A stretch of DNA of 52,192 nt from NCBI GenBank assembly GCA_002728715.1, contig PBVQ01000008.1:130843-183034 (forward strand), written 5' to 3'. Position 1 is the stretch's first letter; each line of letters starts with the position of its first letter. Under the pieces are notes generated by a model. The model made no database searches and was not told the origin of the DNA. It was given only the letters and a program-made list of their open reading frames with translations. Origin of the DNA: Dehalococcoidia bacterium (GTDB lineage Bacteria > Chloroflexota > Dehalococcoidia > Lucifugimonadales > Lucifugimonadaceae). This document shows positions 17,983 through 27,669 of this stretch, one piece after another. Both the position numbers and the translations under genes were made by a program.

Positions 17983-19622
17983 TCAGCTGAAATTAAAAAC
18001 TCTTGTAATAATTGTCCACCGTATATAATTTCAATTTCATAATTATTTAGTAGACCCTCAATTTTTTCTATCTCAACACTATTAAGTTTTTCTTTTGAAA
18101 AAATTGTAATAAATTTTTCCTCTTTTATGTTATTCTTTATCAAAGAATTTAGTACTTCTAATTTATTTTTTCCAGTTTTTTTAACGATTTTATCTAAAAT
18201 CCCAAAGTATTCATCTTTTTTAATGTCGACACCATTTAATTTTACATTTCTACTTGACTTGGCTATAAATCCAGATGAAATACTAAGATAGCTTTCCTTC
18301 ATTAATTTTGAATTGGTTTGAATATTATTATCAGGATTAAATGCAAAAAGTGCAGAAACTCCTTCTTGTTCATTTTTAGTTGGTATAACAGTAACTATTT
18401 TTTTTGTTAGGTCGTCAATTTGATTTGTAGTTGCAATTAGATTGGGGTTATTAGTTATAAGAATAATGTTGTTAGATTCACAATTATTGATAATTTCAAG
18501 TATCTCAGATATTGAAGGTAGCCCATTTTTATTTAATCTAATTATTTTAGTTATACCCCATCCAGCACTATCAATAAGTTCAGCTATTCCTTCACCAGAA
18601 GCAAAGGTTACTATTTCGTAATCATATTCTATCTCGGACTTTTTATTTTTCATGTTAAAAAATTGTTTATCCATATTTCCAATTTCTATGTTTGAAACCT
18701 TACCAAGTTTTTTCCCGTATGTTATTGCAGTGTCAGAGTTTTCAACATGTACATGAATTTTTAGGATATTTTCTATAGCATCAACAGCTACAGATTTTCC
18801 AATAAGTTCTAAATCTTTTTGTATAGATTTTAGATCTAATTTGTCCTCGTTGGCTTCTACTGAAAATGTTGTACAAAAACCCCATTCATCTAATTCATGT
18901 TCTGATAAGAATTCTTTGCTGATTTTACCAGAAAAAGATTTAGAATCAGGCATTGGGACTTCTAATTTTTTTAATGGAGATTTATCTTTGGCTATTAATT
19001 TCTTTAATGCTGTAAGCATCACGGCAAATCCAAAACCCCCAGAATCAATCACATCTGCTTCATCCAGAACTGGTAATAGTTTGGGAGTATTCCTAACAGA
19101 TTCTATTGATGTTTTAGTAACATTGGAAACTAATTCTAATAAATTTGAATTTTTATCTATTTCTAATTTTGCTTGATCTGCACATTCACGAAAGACTGTA
19201 ACCATTGTTCCTTCCACAGGATTGGGAAGTGAATCATAAGCATTTTTAGTTGCATAATCTAAGCACTGAGCAAAACTAATTGAATCTAATGTATTTTTAT
19301 TTTCTAAGGATTGAGATAATCCTTTAAAAAATTGTGACAGAATCAAACCAGAATTGCCTCTAGCACCAAGTAGGCTTAATTTTGCTATATCTTTTGCAAG
19401 CAAATTTATTTGTTTTTCGTTGTCTTTTTCTTCTAAATTTTCTAAAATGTACTTAACTGATAAATACATATTTGTACCAGTATCACCATCAGGTACTGGA
19501 AAAACGTTTAAGGCATTAATAGTTTCGGTATTCAGATTAAGTGCAACTGAAAATGACTTAATAGCACTGATTAATTGAGTCGAATCTAGTGCGTTTAATT
19601 TAGTATTACCATTTATTGCCAT
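17979..19622 (-). CDS. fakA: DAK2/DegV-associated fatty acid kinase (FakA/YloV)
   Basis: ATP-dependent kinase that phosphorylates fatty acids held by FakB (DegV). The DAK2/DhaL-like domain fills about residues 10-210: NVFPVPDGDTGTNMYLS supplies the metal- and nucleotide-binding aspartates, followed by LLGARGNSGLILSQFF and GTMVTVFRE. A middle FakA domain follows (DEWGFCTTFSVE, HVHVENSDTAI), then a C-terminal region with VPTKNEQEGVSALFAFNPD. The 547-residue length is typical. It is the first gene of the minus-strand run that continues through degV, recG and tldDE, and it diverges from rpmB across 132 bases, the same neighbourhood as in Bacillus (rpmB / yloV / recG). Confidence 0.92.
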   Translation of the reverse strand: MAINGNTKLNALDSTQLISAIKSFSVALNLNTETINALNVFPVPDGDTGTNMYLSVKYILENLEEKDNEKQINLLAKDIAKLSLLGARGNSGLILSQFFKGLSQSLENKNTLDSISFAQCLDYATKNAYDSLPNPVEGTMVTVFRECADQAKLEIDKNSNLLELVSNVTKTSIESVRNTPKLLPVLDEADVIDSGGFGFAVMLTALKKLIAKDKSPLKKLEVPMPDSKSFSGKISKEFLSEHELDEWGFCTTFSVEANEDKLDLKSIQKDLELIGKSVAVDAIENILKIHVHVENSDTAITYGKKLGKVSNIEIGNMDKQFFNMKNKKSEIEYDYEIVTFASGEGIAELIDSAGWGITKIIRLNKNGLPSISEILEIINNCESNNIILITNNPNLIATTNQIDDLTKKIVTVIPTKNEQEGVSALFAFNPDNNIQTNSKLMKESYLSISSGFIAKSSRNVKLNGVDIKKDEYFGILDKIVKKTGKNKLEVLNSLIKNNIKEEKFITIFSKEKLNSVEIEKIEGLLNNYEIEIIYGGQLLQEFLISAE

Positions 19623-19652
19623 GGAAAAAATTTTATTTTACATATAAAATAG

Positions 19653-19666
19653 TAATAGTACTATTA
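19653..19666. promoter_or_regulatory. 14-base perfect palindrome in the rpmB-fakA divergent gap
   Basis: TAATAGTACTATTA is a perfect palindrome in the 132-base region between the divergent rpmB and fakA genes. It could be an operator for a dimeric regulator or chance in A+T-rich DNA. A TATAAT box lies downstream at 19719-19724, 30 bases before the rpmB ATG, and may be the -10 of rpmB; no convincing -35 element is seen. Confidence 0.3.
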
Positions 19667-19754
19667 ATTTAACAAATACTTAACAAATTATTTGCTGAAA
19701 CAATTAGTTATTTATAAATATAATAATAATTTACTTAAACATTAGGAATTTTTT

Positions 19755-19979
19755 ATGCCATCATCTGATCAGTTGAGAGAAAAATTGGGATTAGGCCCCA
19801 AACCAAAACCTTTATTTGGAAATAAACGTTCCCATGCACTTAATGCGACCAGAAAGGCGTCTAAACCTAATCTACAAAATAAGTGGGTGGTAATCAATGG
19901 TAAAAAGTATAGAATTAAATTAACAGCACGAGAAATAAGAACTCTTGACAAAAAAGGCATTTCTCTTACCGGTGAGTAA
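19755..19979 (+). CDS. rpmB: 50S ribosomal protein L28
   Basis: A 74-residue basic protein. The core (GNKRSHALNATRKASKPNLQ then NKWVVINGKKYRIKLTAREIRTLDKKG) fits L28, which begins with a G-N-x-V-S-H-x-x-x-x-T-x-R pattern and ends in an L/A-R-x-I-R-T-x-x-K-x-G segment. No zinc-binding cysteines are seen, so it is the cysteine-free form. Context supports the call: rpmB is classically divergent from the fakA/recG genes. The N-terminus (MPSSDQLREKLGLGPKPKPLF) is longer than the usual start and unusual. The 3' end lies one base from the opposing rpe gene. Confidence 0.8.
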   Translation: MPSSDQLREKLGLGPKPKPLFGNKRSHALNATRKASKPNLQNKWVVINGKKYRIKLTAREIRTLDKKGISLTGE

Positions 19980-19980
19980 T

Positions 19981-20646
19981 CTATTGTTTATCAGAATTTC
20001 TCAATTCTGAAATAGCCGACTTTGCGCCTTTATCATACTGAAATATTCCTGTACCTGAGATTAAAACATTAGCCCCTGCATCTATGACTTTTTTGGAGTT
20101 TTCAACTTTGATGCCACCGTCTACAGCAATATCTATATCAATATTTTTTTCAATCAAATAATTTTTTATTGTTGATATTTTTGATACCATATTCTCATTA
20201 AAGGCTTGTCCTCCAAATCCCGGTTCTACGGTCATTATCAATATTCTATCTACACTTTCTAGATATGGAAGTATTGATTTTACATTTGTATTAGGTTTTA
20301 TTGAAATACCAATTTCCATTCTACTATTTTTAATTTTTTTTATAGAATCTTCAATATTTTCACATGCTTCATAGTGAATAGTAAATATGTCAGCACCGCT
20401 TCTTTCGAATTCATTTATAAATCTTACAGGTTCCTCTACCATCATATGTACATCTATTTTTAGATTTGTTATAGCTCTTATGGAGTCTAATATGGGTAAT
20501 CCAAAGGTTATGTTAGGTACAAACATGCCATCCATTACGTCATAATGTATCTCATCAGCACCAGCATTTTCAATTTCTTTAATTGAGTCATATAAATTCA
20601 AGAAATCTGCAGATAAAATTGAAGGAGAAATTCTAATTTTTTTCAT
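19981..20646 (-). CDS. rpe: Ribulose-phosphate 3-epimerase
   Basis: Interconverts ribulose 5-phosphate and xylulose 5-phosphate. It is a 221-residue TIM barrel with all family signatures: ILSADF at the start, the metal-binding IHYDVMDGMFVPNITFG, DVHMMVEEP, the TVEPGFGGQAF loop and DIAVDGGIKVEN, with GTGIF near the C-terminus. It begins inside the end of argH (14-base overlap), so it is the last gene of the arginine operon although unrelated to arginine synthesis. Confidence 0.97.
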   Translation of the reverse strand: MKKIRISPSILSADFLNLYDSIKEIENAGADEIHYDVMDGMFVPNITFGLPILDSIRAITNLKIDVHMMVEEPVRFINEFERSGADIFTIHYEACENIEDSIKKIKNSRMEIGISIKPNTNVKSILPYLESVDRILIMTVEPGFGGQAFNENMVSKISTIKNYLIEKNIDIDIAVDGGIKVENSKKVIDAGANVLISGTGIFQYDKGAKSAISELRNSDKQ

Positions 20647-22039
20647 ATTGATCAGTAGTTATTTTAATCTCTTTTTTTGCTTGATTTAAGGCTTTTTCCA
20701 CTATTTTTTTTGCAGTTCCACCAATTGAGTTTTTTGATTCAATAGCTGTTTCCAAACTTAGATTCAGGATATCTTCTTCAAAGTATTGGGAGTATTTCTT
20801 ATAGTCATTTATGGTTAATTCAGAAATCATTATATTTTTCTTAGTTAATTCCTTTGTTAAGTTAGAAATAATTACATATGATTCTCTAAAAGGAATACCT
20901 TTTTTCACTAAATAATCTGCTATGTCAGTTGCTAAAATAAAACTATTTTTTGCTGAAGAAAGCATTGTATCTTTGTTTATTTTTATATTTTGAATTATTC
21001 CATCAGTAACATCTAAGCACTTAATTGTTGTAGCTGCAGATTCAAAAAGATGTTTTTTGTCCTCTTGTAAATCTCTATTATATGTTAGTGGTAATCCCTT
21101 TAAGATTGTATACATCCCAAATAACGACCCAAAGACACTTCCTATTTTGCCTCTAACTAATTCCGCATAATCAGGATTTCTTTTTTGAGGCATCATACTA
21201 GATCCTGTTGAAAACTTATCTGAAATTTTTATGAATTGAAATTCTTCTGACGACCAAATAATTATCTCCTCACTAAACCTAGATAAATGAGTCATAACTA
21301 GAGAGCAAGCATTTATGAATTCAACAATAAAATCTCTATCAGAAACTCCATCCATAGAATTATTCGAAATTTTTGAAAAATCTAACTCTTTTGCTAACCA
21401 TTCTCTGTCTACAGGGTAATTAACTCCTGATAATGCACCAGATCCCAGTATCATTACATCTGCACTGCTATAAACTTGTTGGAAACGATTCAAATCTCTT
21501 TTAAGCATTTCATAATAGGCTAAAAAATGATGAGCTAATGAAATGGGTTGTCCTTTTTGCATATGTGTGTATCCAGGAAGTATTGTATCAATGTTTTTTT
21601 CTGCAATTTTTACGAAAGATGATTGTAATTCTGTAATTTTTGAAATTATTTGTACACATATTTTTTTAGTCCACATTCTAACATCGGTAGCAACTTGATC
21701 ATTTCTTGATCTGGCTGTATGTAATTTACCTGCTATTTCTCCAATATGATCGTAAAGTCTACTTTCTATATTCATATGTATATCTTCTAAACTAGATTTC
21801 CATTCAAATTTGTTGCTTAATATTTCTTTTTTTATTGCCAAAAGACCAGATATAATTTTTTCTTTATCTTTTTTAGTAATAATTTGTTGTTTAGCAAGCA
21901 TTTGAGTGTGAGCAATTGACCCTCTAATATCTTCCTCATACATTTGCTTATCAATATCAATTGAAGAGGTGAAATCGTCTTCTAAATTATCACCACTTAC
22001 GCTATAAGTAAAATTATTTTTTTTGTTGATTTTAGACAT
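20633..22039 (-). CDS. argH: Argininosuccinate lyase
   Basis: Splits argininosuccinate into arginine and fumarate, the last step of arginine synthesis. It has 468 residues with the fumarase/aspartase signature GSSMMPQKRNPDYAEL, plus HTARSRNDQVATDVRMW, GYTHMQKGQPISLAHH and SSADVMILGSGALSG. It starts 12 bases after argG, in the same operon, and overlaps rpe. Confidence 0.97.
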   Translation of the reverse strand: MSKINKKNNFTYSVSGDNLEDDFTSSIDIDKQMYEEDIRGSIAHTQMLAKQQIITKKDKEKIISGLLAIKKEILSNKFEWKSSLEDIHMNIESRLYDHIGEIAGKLHTARSRNDQVATDVRMWTKKICVQIISKITELQSSFVKIAEKNIDTILPGYTHMQKGQPISLAHHFLAYYEMLKRDLNRFQQVYSSADVMILGSGALSGVNYPVDREWLAKELDFSKISNNSMDGVSDRDFIVEFINACSLVMTHLSRFSEEIIIWSSEEFQFIKISDKFSTGSSMMPQKRNPDYAELVRGKIGSVFGSLFGMYTILKGLPLTYNRDLQEDKKHLFESAATTIKCLDVTDGIIQNIKINKDTMLSSAKNSFILATDIADYLVKKGIPFRESYVIISNLTKELTKKNIMISELTINDYKKYSQYFEEDILNLSLETAIESKNSIGGTAKKIVEKALNQAKKEIKITTDQYEKN

Positions 22040-22051
22040 AAAAAAATCCTA

Positions 22052-23275
22052 TCATTTACTGTCATGAAAAGTTTGATTTTTTGCTTGAGTTTTACCAGGT
22101 AATGAAAATATATCAATAAAACCAGTAGCTGAAGAATGTTCAAAAATATCATCTGTTGAGTAAGTTGCTAAATCAAAATCGTAAAGAGAATATTCAGATT
22201 TTCTGCCAGTGACAATGCAATTTGCTTTATGAAGCTTTACTCTTACTTCCCCAGTGGTAAATTTTTGCATGTCGTTCATCATTGCATCAATATTACTTCT
22301 TAGTTCAGTAAACCATCTTCCATCATAGACCATGTCAGAGTAGATCTGAGAAATTATATTTTTCATTCTTTGTTGATCTCTTGAAAGAGTTAATGTTTCA
22401 AGTGCCTTAATTGATTTATGAAGAACTATTGCAGCAGGAGTTTCGTAAACTTCTCTAGATTTTATTCCTACTAGTCTATTTTCTGTATGATCTATCCTTC
22501 CTACACCATGTTCTCCAGCTAAAATATTAAGTTTTTCAATTAATTCCTTACCAGAAACTTTATTATTATCTAATGAAATCGGGATTCCTTTTTCGAAACC
22601 AATTATGATCTCAATTGGATTATCTGGAGTATTTTCTATTGATTTTGTCCATGAAAAAGCATCTTCAGGAGGTTCTGTCCATGTATCTTCTAAGTCTTCA
22701 CCTTCTATTGCTTGACCCCAAATATTTCTATCAATCGAGTATACTCTTTGATCATTTCCAACCTCACGTAACTCTAATCCTGCCTTATTAGCGTACATTT
22801 TTTCCTCATCTCTTGTCATGCCCCATTCTCTAGCTGGTGCTATGATTTTTAGAGGAGAACTATCAGCCATTAGGGTTATTACTGATGCATCGAATCTTAC
22901 TTGATCATTTCCTTTTCCTGTACATCCATGAGCTACTGCACTTGCTCCAACTTTTCTAGCAGCTTCAACTAATTTTTTAGCCATAAGAGGTCTTCCTAAA
23001 GCTGTTGATAACGCATATGAATCTTCATAAACAGCTCCTGCTTTCAGGCCTGGAAAAATATAATCATTAACAAATTCATCTTTCACATCCCACACCAATG
23101 ATTCTATAGCACCTGCTTTTTTTGATCTTTCTAAAACGCGTTCAATTTCAGGACCTGCACCTAAATCTACTGTTAATGTGACGACATCCATATTATAATT
23201 TTCTTGTATCCATACTGTGGAGATTGTCGAATCCATTCCTCCACTGTAGGCAAGAACACATTTTTCTTTACTCAT
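22052..23275 (-). CDS. argG: Argininosuccinate synthase
   Basis: Joins citrulline and aspartate with ATP. It has 407 residues with the N-type ATP pyrophosphatase P-loop near the start (LAYSGGMDST; Met replaces the usual Leu), VAHGCTGKGNDQVRF, APAREWGMTRDEE and the citrulline-binding RIDHTENRLVGIKSREVYETPAA region. The C-terminus (GRKSEYSLYDFDLATYS) is typical. It lies between argD (22 bases) and argH (12 bases). Confidence 0.97.
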   Translation of the reverse strand: MSKEKCVLAYSGGMDSTISTVWIQENYNMDVVTLTVDLGAGPEIERVLERSKKAGAIESLVWDVKDEFVNDYIFPGLKAGAVYEDSYALSTALGRPLMAKKLVEAARKVGASAVAHGCTGKGNDQVRFDASVITLMADSSPLKIIAPAREWGMTRDEEKMYANKAGLELREVGNDQRVYSIDRNIWGQAIEGEDLEDTWTEPPEDAFSWTKSIENTPDNPIEIIIGFEKGIPISLDNNKVSGKELIEKLNILAGEHGVGRIDHTENRLVGIKSREVYETPAAIVLHKSIKALETLTLSRDQQRMKNIISQIYSDMVYDGRWFTELRSNIDAMMNDMQKFTTGEVRVKLHKANCIVTGRKSEYSLYDFDLATYSTDDIFEHSSATGFIDIFSLPGKTQAKNQTFHDSK

Positions 23276-23297
23276 ATAAACTATTCCTTGTATAAGT

Positions 23298-24494
23298 TCA
23301 CATTTCTTTTAATACTGAAATTAGTATTGAAACTGATTTATCTATTTGATTTTTTGTAACATTAAGTGGTGGCATAAATCTTATCATATTTGGACGAACA
23401 GCATTAATTAGTAGCCCTTTATCCAAGCAACGAGAAACTATTTCAGGAGATATATCTTTTGACATTTCAAGGCCGATTAAAAGGCCTTTTCCTCTAACTT
23501 CCGTTATAAATGAAAATTCATTCATTAAGCTTTTTAATTTTTCCATAAAATAATTGCCATTACTGTTTGCCATTTCTGGAAGTTTTTCATCTAGTAGTAC
23601 TTGTGCCGCTGCTCCACCTGCAGCAGTCGTAAGAGCATTTCCTCCGAAAGTTGAACCATGGTCTCCTGGCTCTAGCACGGAACAAAATTCTTTTGTTAGG
23701 AAAGCTCCTAATGGAGTTCCTGCTCCAAGAGCTTTTGCTAAGCTCATTACATCCGGTTCGACTTTACTATATTTTTGGTATCCAAAAAATGTTCCTAATC
23801 TTCCCATACCTGTTTGAACTTCATCTAGCATAAAAAGAATATTTTTTTCATGACAAAATTTCATTACATCAAGCAGATAATTTTCTGAAGGTATATTAAC
23901 CCCTCCTTCACCCTGAACAGGTTCAAGTAATACTGCACATGTTTTATCTTTGTCGTATGCAGATTTTATTGCTTCCAAATTATTGTACTCAACATTAACA
24001 AATCCTGGCATAAGGGGTTTCCAGTTATTTTGATAATGAGGTTGTCCAGTTGCTGCCATCATTGCTTGTGTTCTGCCATGAAACGAATTCAATGTAGTGA
24101 TAATTTCAAAAGCACCATTTAATTTTTTCTTACCCCATTTTCTTGCTACCTTGCAGGCTCCCTCATTGGCTTCTGCTCCAGAGTTACAAAAAAACACTCT
24201 ATCGAGGTCTGAGTTTTCAATTAAAATTTTTGCTAAAGGAAGCTGTGGTGTTGTATAAAATAAATTAGACATTTGCAAAATTTTAGATGATTGATCCTGA
24301 ATTGCCTTAGTTACTTTTGGATGATTATGGCCTACATTTAACACTGCCCATCCTGCAGTGAAATCTAAATATGAATTACCTTCATTGTCAAAAACTTCAG
24401 TACCTTGTCCACTAACAAGAACAGGTGGCATTCTGTTTACAACTTGCATGTAATATTTTTTTTCTAACTCTTTATATTCTTTGCTTGATAACAT
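23298..24494 (-). CDS. argD: Acetylornithine aminotransferase
   Basis: Class-III PLP aminotransferase of 398 residues that makes N-acetylornithine. Key parts are LDFTAGWAVLNVGHNHP, FCNSGAEANEGACKVARK, the ITTLNSFHGRTQAMMAATGQ segment, LLDEVQTGMGR with the PLP-contact Asp, and the Schiff-base lysine in SLAKALGAGTPLGAF. GSTFGGNAL completes the set. Operon position between argB and argG fixes the substrate as acetylornithine rather than GABA or another amine; it may also serve lysine synthesis (succinyl-DAP) as in E. coli. Confidence 0.95.
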   Translation of the reverse strand: MLSSKEYKELEKKYYMQVVNRMPPVLVSGQGTEVFDNEGNSYLDFTAGWAVLNVGHNHPKVTKAIQDQSSKILQMSNLFYTTPQLPLAKILIENSDLDRVFFCNSGAEANEGACKVARKWGKKKLNGAFEIITTLNSFHGRTQAMMAATGQPHYQNNWKPLMPGFVNVEYNNLEAIKSAYDKDKTCAVLLEPVQGEGGVNIPSENYLLDVMKFCHEKNILFMLDEVQTGMGRLGTFFGYQKYSKVEPDVMSLAKALGAGTPLGAFLTKEFCSVLEPGDHGSTFGGNALTTAAGGAAAQVLLDEKLPEMANSNGNYFMEKLKSLMNEFSFITEVRGKGLLIGLEMSKDISPEIVSRCLDKGLLINAVRPNMIRFMPPLNVTKNQIDKSVSILISVLKEM

Positions 24495-24518
24495 TTTTTT
24501 CTCCAGGTTAATTATTAA

Positions 24519-25307
24519 TTATATAATTTTTGTTCCAATAATTTTATTTTCAATACATTGCAATAAAGCTCCAGAGTCTCTACCATCAATTATATGCGCA
24601 CTTCCACCATTTTGTATTCCGTTTAAGCATGCTTCAATTTTTGGTATCATTCCACCAGATATAATACCTGATTTTAGTAATTCAGTAGCTTGAGATTTAG
24701 TAATTTTTGATATTAGTCTTTTATTATGGTCAAGTACCCCTTCAACATCAGTAAGAAAAATAAGTTTTTCCGATCTCATATTATTTGAAATAAAACTTGC
24801 TGCTGTATCAGCGTTAATATTCAAAATATTATCCTCAGTTTTATTTGAATAAATATTTATTCCTAGTGGTGCTATTACAGGGATTGAATCATTATTAATT
24901 ATTTTTCTTAAAATTTCCGAATTAACTTTTATAATTTCACCAACATAACCTAATTCTTCACTAAACATCTTACATTCAAATAAAGAATTTGAAATACCTG
25001 ATAATCCAGTAGCATTACCCCCTAAGTTTTGTATTTCCGAAACAATGGTGTTATTTATTAGTCCTGATAAAACAGAAGCAGCGACATCTCTCGTATCTTT
25101 ATCTGTTCTTCTTAGACCATTTATGAATTCAGGATGAATACCTTGTTTGGCTATCCACTTGTTTATTTCTTTTCCACCGCCATGGACAATGATTGGAGAT
25201 ACACTTTCTTTTGAAAATTTTATTATATCTGATAAAGAACTATCACTTTCACCAAGAGTACTTCCACCAATCTTAATAACGATAGTATTTTTTTTCCCGT
25301 TTTTCAA
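24519..25307 (-). CDS. argB: Acetylglutamate kinase
   Basis: Phosphorylates N-acetylglutamate, the second step of arginine synthesis. The amino-acid-kinase fold is clear in 262 residues: KIGGSTLGES, VHGGGKEINKW, INADTAASFIS, LIFLTDVEGVLD and SGGMIPKIEACLNGI. The start is TTG at 25307, preceded by a GGAA sequence; no ATG lies before the conserved strand. It follows argJ after 34 bases. The arginine-sensing N-terminal helix found in some hexameric enzymes is absent, which suggests the enzyme may not be inhibited by arginine. Confidence 0.95.
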   Translation of the reverse strand: MKNGKKNTIVIKIGGSTLGESDSSLSDIIKFSKESVSPIIVHGGGKEINKWIAKQGIHPEFINGLRRTDKDTRDVAASVLSGLINNTIVSEIQNLGGNATGLSGISNSLFECKMFSEELGYVGEIIKVNSEILRKIINNDSIPVIAPLGINIYSNKTEDNILNINADTAASFISNNMRSEKLIFLTDVEGVLDHNKRLISKITKSQATELLKSGIISGGMIPKIEACLNGIQNGGSAHIIDGRDSGALLQCIENKIIGTKII

Positions 25308-25341
25308 AAGATCAAATTCCTAGTTTAATTTTTCACATTAC

Positions 25342-26556
25342 TTATGTTGTATACGCAGAATTAAATATTACATATTCTTCTGTTAGATCACAACTCCATG
25401 CTTGACCAAAACCATTACCTAGGTTTAAATTAACTCTAATTCTTACCTCGTCTTCGCCTAATGCGCTTACGACACTTAAGGTGTTATATGAGATAGCTTT
25501 TCCATCTGCTACAATTTGTATGTCGTTTATGTATACATCAATTTTTGATTCTTCTAATTCTATTTCTGCTTTTCCTATACCCATAAAAATTCTACCCCAA
25601 TTTGGATCTCTACCATAAACTGCGGTTCTTACAAGCAATGAGGATGCACATTCTCTGGAGGCTAATAAGGCATCATTATCTGACATAGCACCTTCTACAG
25701 TAACTTCGATTAATTTTGTTGCACCTTCTCCGTCTCTTGCTATTTCAGTAGCTAGATACTTACAGACTTGTAATAATGCATTGTAGAAATCATCAGCATC
25801 TGAACTCTTTTCATTAATTTCTGATCCTTTAGATTGTCCATTAGCCATCAAAAAAACTGAATCATTTGTACTTTGGTCTCCATCCACATCAATTTGATTA
25901 AAAGTAAGATTCACACATTTACGCAAAATTTTTTGCATAAAATTTTTTTCTATATTAGCATCAGTAGTTATAAAAGCTAACATAGTTGCCATATTTGGAT
26001 GAATCATTCCAGAACCTTTTGAAGATCCTCCAATTTTATAATTTTGATTTTTATTTTTTACCTCTAAAGCAATTTCTTTTTTTCTTTTATCAGTAGTTAA
26101 TATAGAGTTAGAAAAATCACCACCTGCTCTTTTTGAAATTTTTATCTTTGGTATAAATTTCCTAATTAAGGCAATTGGCAGTTCTACACCAATCACTCCG
26201 GTTGATGCTATTAGTGTGTGTTTATCTTCAATACCTAAATGTTTAGATGTTATTTTGGTTACTTCTTTAGCATCTAATAAACCTTGATGCCCAACTGCAC
26301 AGTTTGCACATCCACTGTTTACTACGATTGCTTGAGCTTCTCCATGTTCTTCTATTCGCTCTCTAGAAACTGTCACAGACGGTGATACTATTGTATTTTT
26401 TGTAAACGTACCTACCACTCTAGAAAGATTTTCACTATAGATTATTCCGATATCTTTTTTATCTTTACCTGGGCTTTTTAAACCCGCAAAGATAGCTCCA
26501 GCAAAAAATCCTTTAGGAGAAGTTATATTTCCATTTGGTATAGTTTTTGTACCCAT
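25342..26556 (-). CDS. argJ: Ornithine acetyltransferase / N-acetylglutamate synthase (ArgJ)
   Basis: Recycles the acetyl group from acetylornithine to glutamate. It is a self-cleaving enzyme of 404 residues: the autocatalytic threonine sits in GMIHPNMATMLAF, preceded by KGSGM, with SGCANCAVG and STGVIGVELP upstream and YGRDPNWGRIFMG downstream. It is the first gene of argJ-argB-argD-argG-argH-rpe. argC and argF, needed to complete the route, are not in this window. Upstream is the 159-base divergent gap before the thioredoxin-reductase-like gene, which holds no other gene. Confidence 0.96.
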   Translation of the reverse strand: MGTKTIPNGNITSPKGFFAGAIFAGLKSPGKDKKDIGIIYSENLSRVVGTFTKNTIVSPSVTVSRERIEEHGEAQAIVVNSGCANCAVGHQGLLDAKEVTKITSKHLGIEDKHTLIASTGVIGVELPIALIRKFIPKIKISKRAGGDFSNSILTTDKRKKEIALEVKNKNQNYKIGGSSKGSGMIHPNMATMLAFITTDANIEKNFMQKILRKCVNLTFNQIDVDGDQSTNDSVFLMANGQSKGSEINEKSSDADDFYNALLQVCKYLATEIARDGEGATKLIEVTVEGAMSDNDALLASRECASSLLVRTAVYGRDPNWGRIFMGIGKAEIELEESKIDVYINDIQIVADGKAISYNTLSVVSALGEDEVRIRVNLNLGNGFGQAWSCDLTEEYVIFNSAYTT

Positions 26557-26715
26557 ATTATTTGTAATTATAAATTCTTTTCATTATTTTAAAATTATAT
26601 CAGGCATAAAATAAATCTTATTTATAAAAATTTATACATGTTTTATAATAAATAAATTATATTAAATCTAAAAAAAATCAAAATCTATAAGTTCAATTGA
26701 ATAGGAAAGAAAAAT

Positions 26716-27669
26716 ATGACAAAAAACTATAAAGTAGATGTGTTAATTGCTGGCCAAGGTGCTGCTTCTTTTGCTGCAGGACTTTACACTTCAAGATATC
26801 AGTTGAACACATTGATAGTAGGTGAACACTTTGGTGGAGAAACAGCTATAGGTGGACTGATAGAAAATTACCCAGGTCAACCAGACATAGATGGATTCGA
26901 CTTAATGCTAAAGTTTAAGGAACAAATTGATAATTTGAAAACCCCTATTCATTCCTCTAATTTAGTTAACGTTGAAAAAAAATCAGGAAAATTTTATTCA
27001 ACTTTGGAAGATGGTACACAAATTGAGTCTATATCTTTGATATTGGGTATAGGAAGAGAAAGAAGAAAATTAGGCTTAGAAAATGAAGATTCTTGGACAG
27101 GTAAAGGAATTTCATATTGCTCAACTTGTGATGCTCCTTTATATAAAAACAAATCTTCAGTAGCAGTTGTGGGAGGTGGTAATGCTGCCGTTGAAGGCGC
27201 ATTATTATTATCAAAATATGCTGAAAAAATTTACTTAATCTATAGAAAAGATAAATTTACTAGACCAGAACCAATTTTATTAAAAATATTAGATCAAACA
27301 AGTAATATTGATGTTTTATTTAACACTGAAATAACGAGTTTACTTGGAAATGACATATTAGGATTGAAATCCATAAATATTTCAAAAAATTGGGAAGGAA
27401 AATCACAAATTGATGTTGATGGATTATTTATTGAAGCTGGAGCGGATCCTAGAATAGATATTCCAAAAAAACTAGGTTTGGAATTAAATTCTAGCACTAA
27501 TGAAGTGCATGTAGATATTGCCCAAAAGACTTCAATTGAAGGAGTTTTTGCTGCTGGAGATCTGACCGATGGCACGGAGTTAAAGCAAACTATTACTGCG
27601 GCATCACAAGGTGCAATTTCTGCTCTCTCTGCATATCAGTATGTTAGCGAGTACAATTCATCTAACTAG
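26716..27669 (+). CDS. Thioredoxin reductase-like flavoprotein
   Basis: A 317-residue low-molecular-weight pyridine-nucleotide disulfide oxidoreductase. It has the FAD site GQGAASFAAGLYTSR near the start, the redox pair C-S-T-C in SYCSTCDAPLYKN (about 138-141), the NADPH site VVGGGNAAVEGALLL, and GVFAAGDLTDG near the end. Size, CxxC and domain order fit TrxB, which reduces thioredoxin with NADPH. The CSTCDAP loop and the GQGAAS dinucleotide motif differ from the textbook CATCDG and GSGPAG, so a specialised electron acceptor (for example ferredoxin-NADP+ type or another small thiol protein) is possible. No thioredoxin gene is near. Confidence 0.88.
   Translation: MTKNYKVDVLIAGQGAASFAAGLYTSRYQLNTLIVGEHFGGETAIGGLIENYPGQPDIDGFDLMLKFKEQIDNLKTPIHSSNLVNVEKKSGKFYSTLEDGTQIESISLILGIGRERRKLGLENEDSWTGKGISYCSTCDAPLYKNKSSVAVVGGGNAAVEGALLLSKYAEKIYLIYRKDKFTRPEPILLKILDQTSNIDVLFNTEITSLLGNDILGLKSINISKNWEGKSQIDVDGLFIEAGADPRIDIPKKLGLELNSSTNEVHVDIAQKTSIEGVFAAGDLTDGTELKQTITAASQGAISALSAYQYVSEYNSSN

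Noticed and set aside
26557..26715. Possible riboswitch or small RNA in the 159-base argJ divergent gap
   Set aside because: Only A+T-rich sequence is visible, with a lone TATAAT (26644-26649) and no stable G+C-containing stem.
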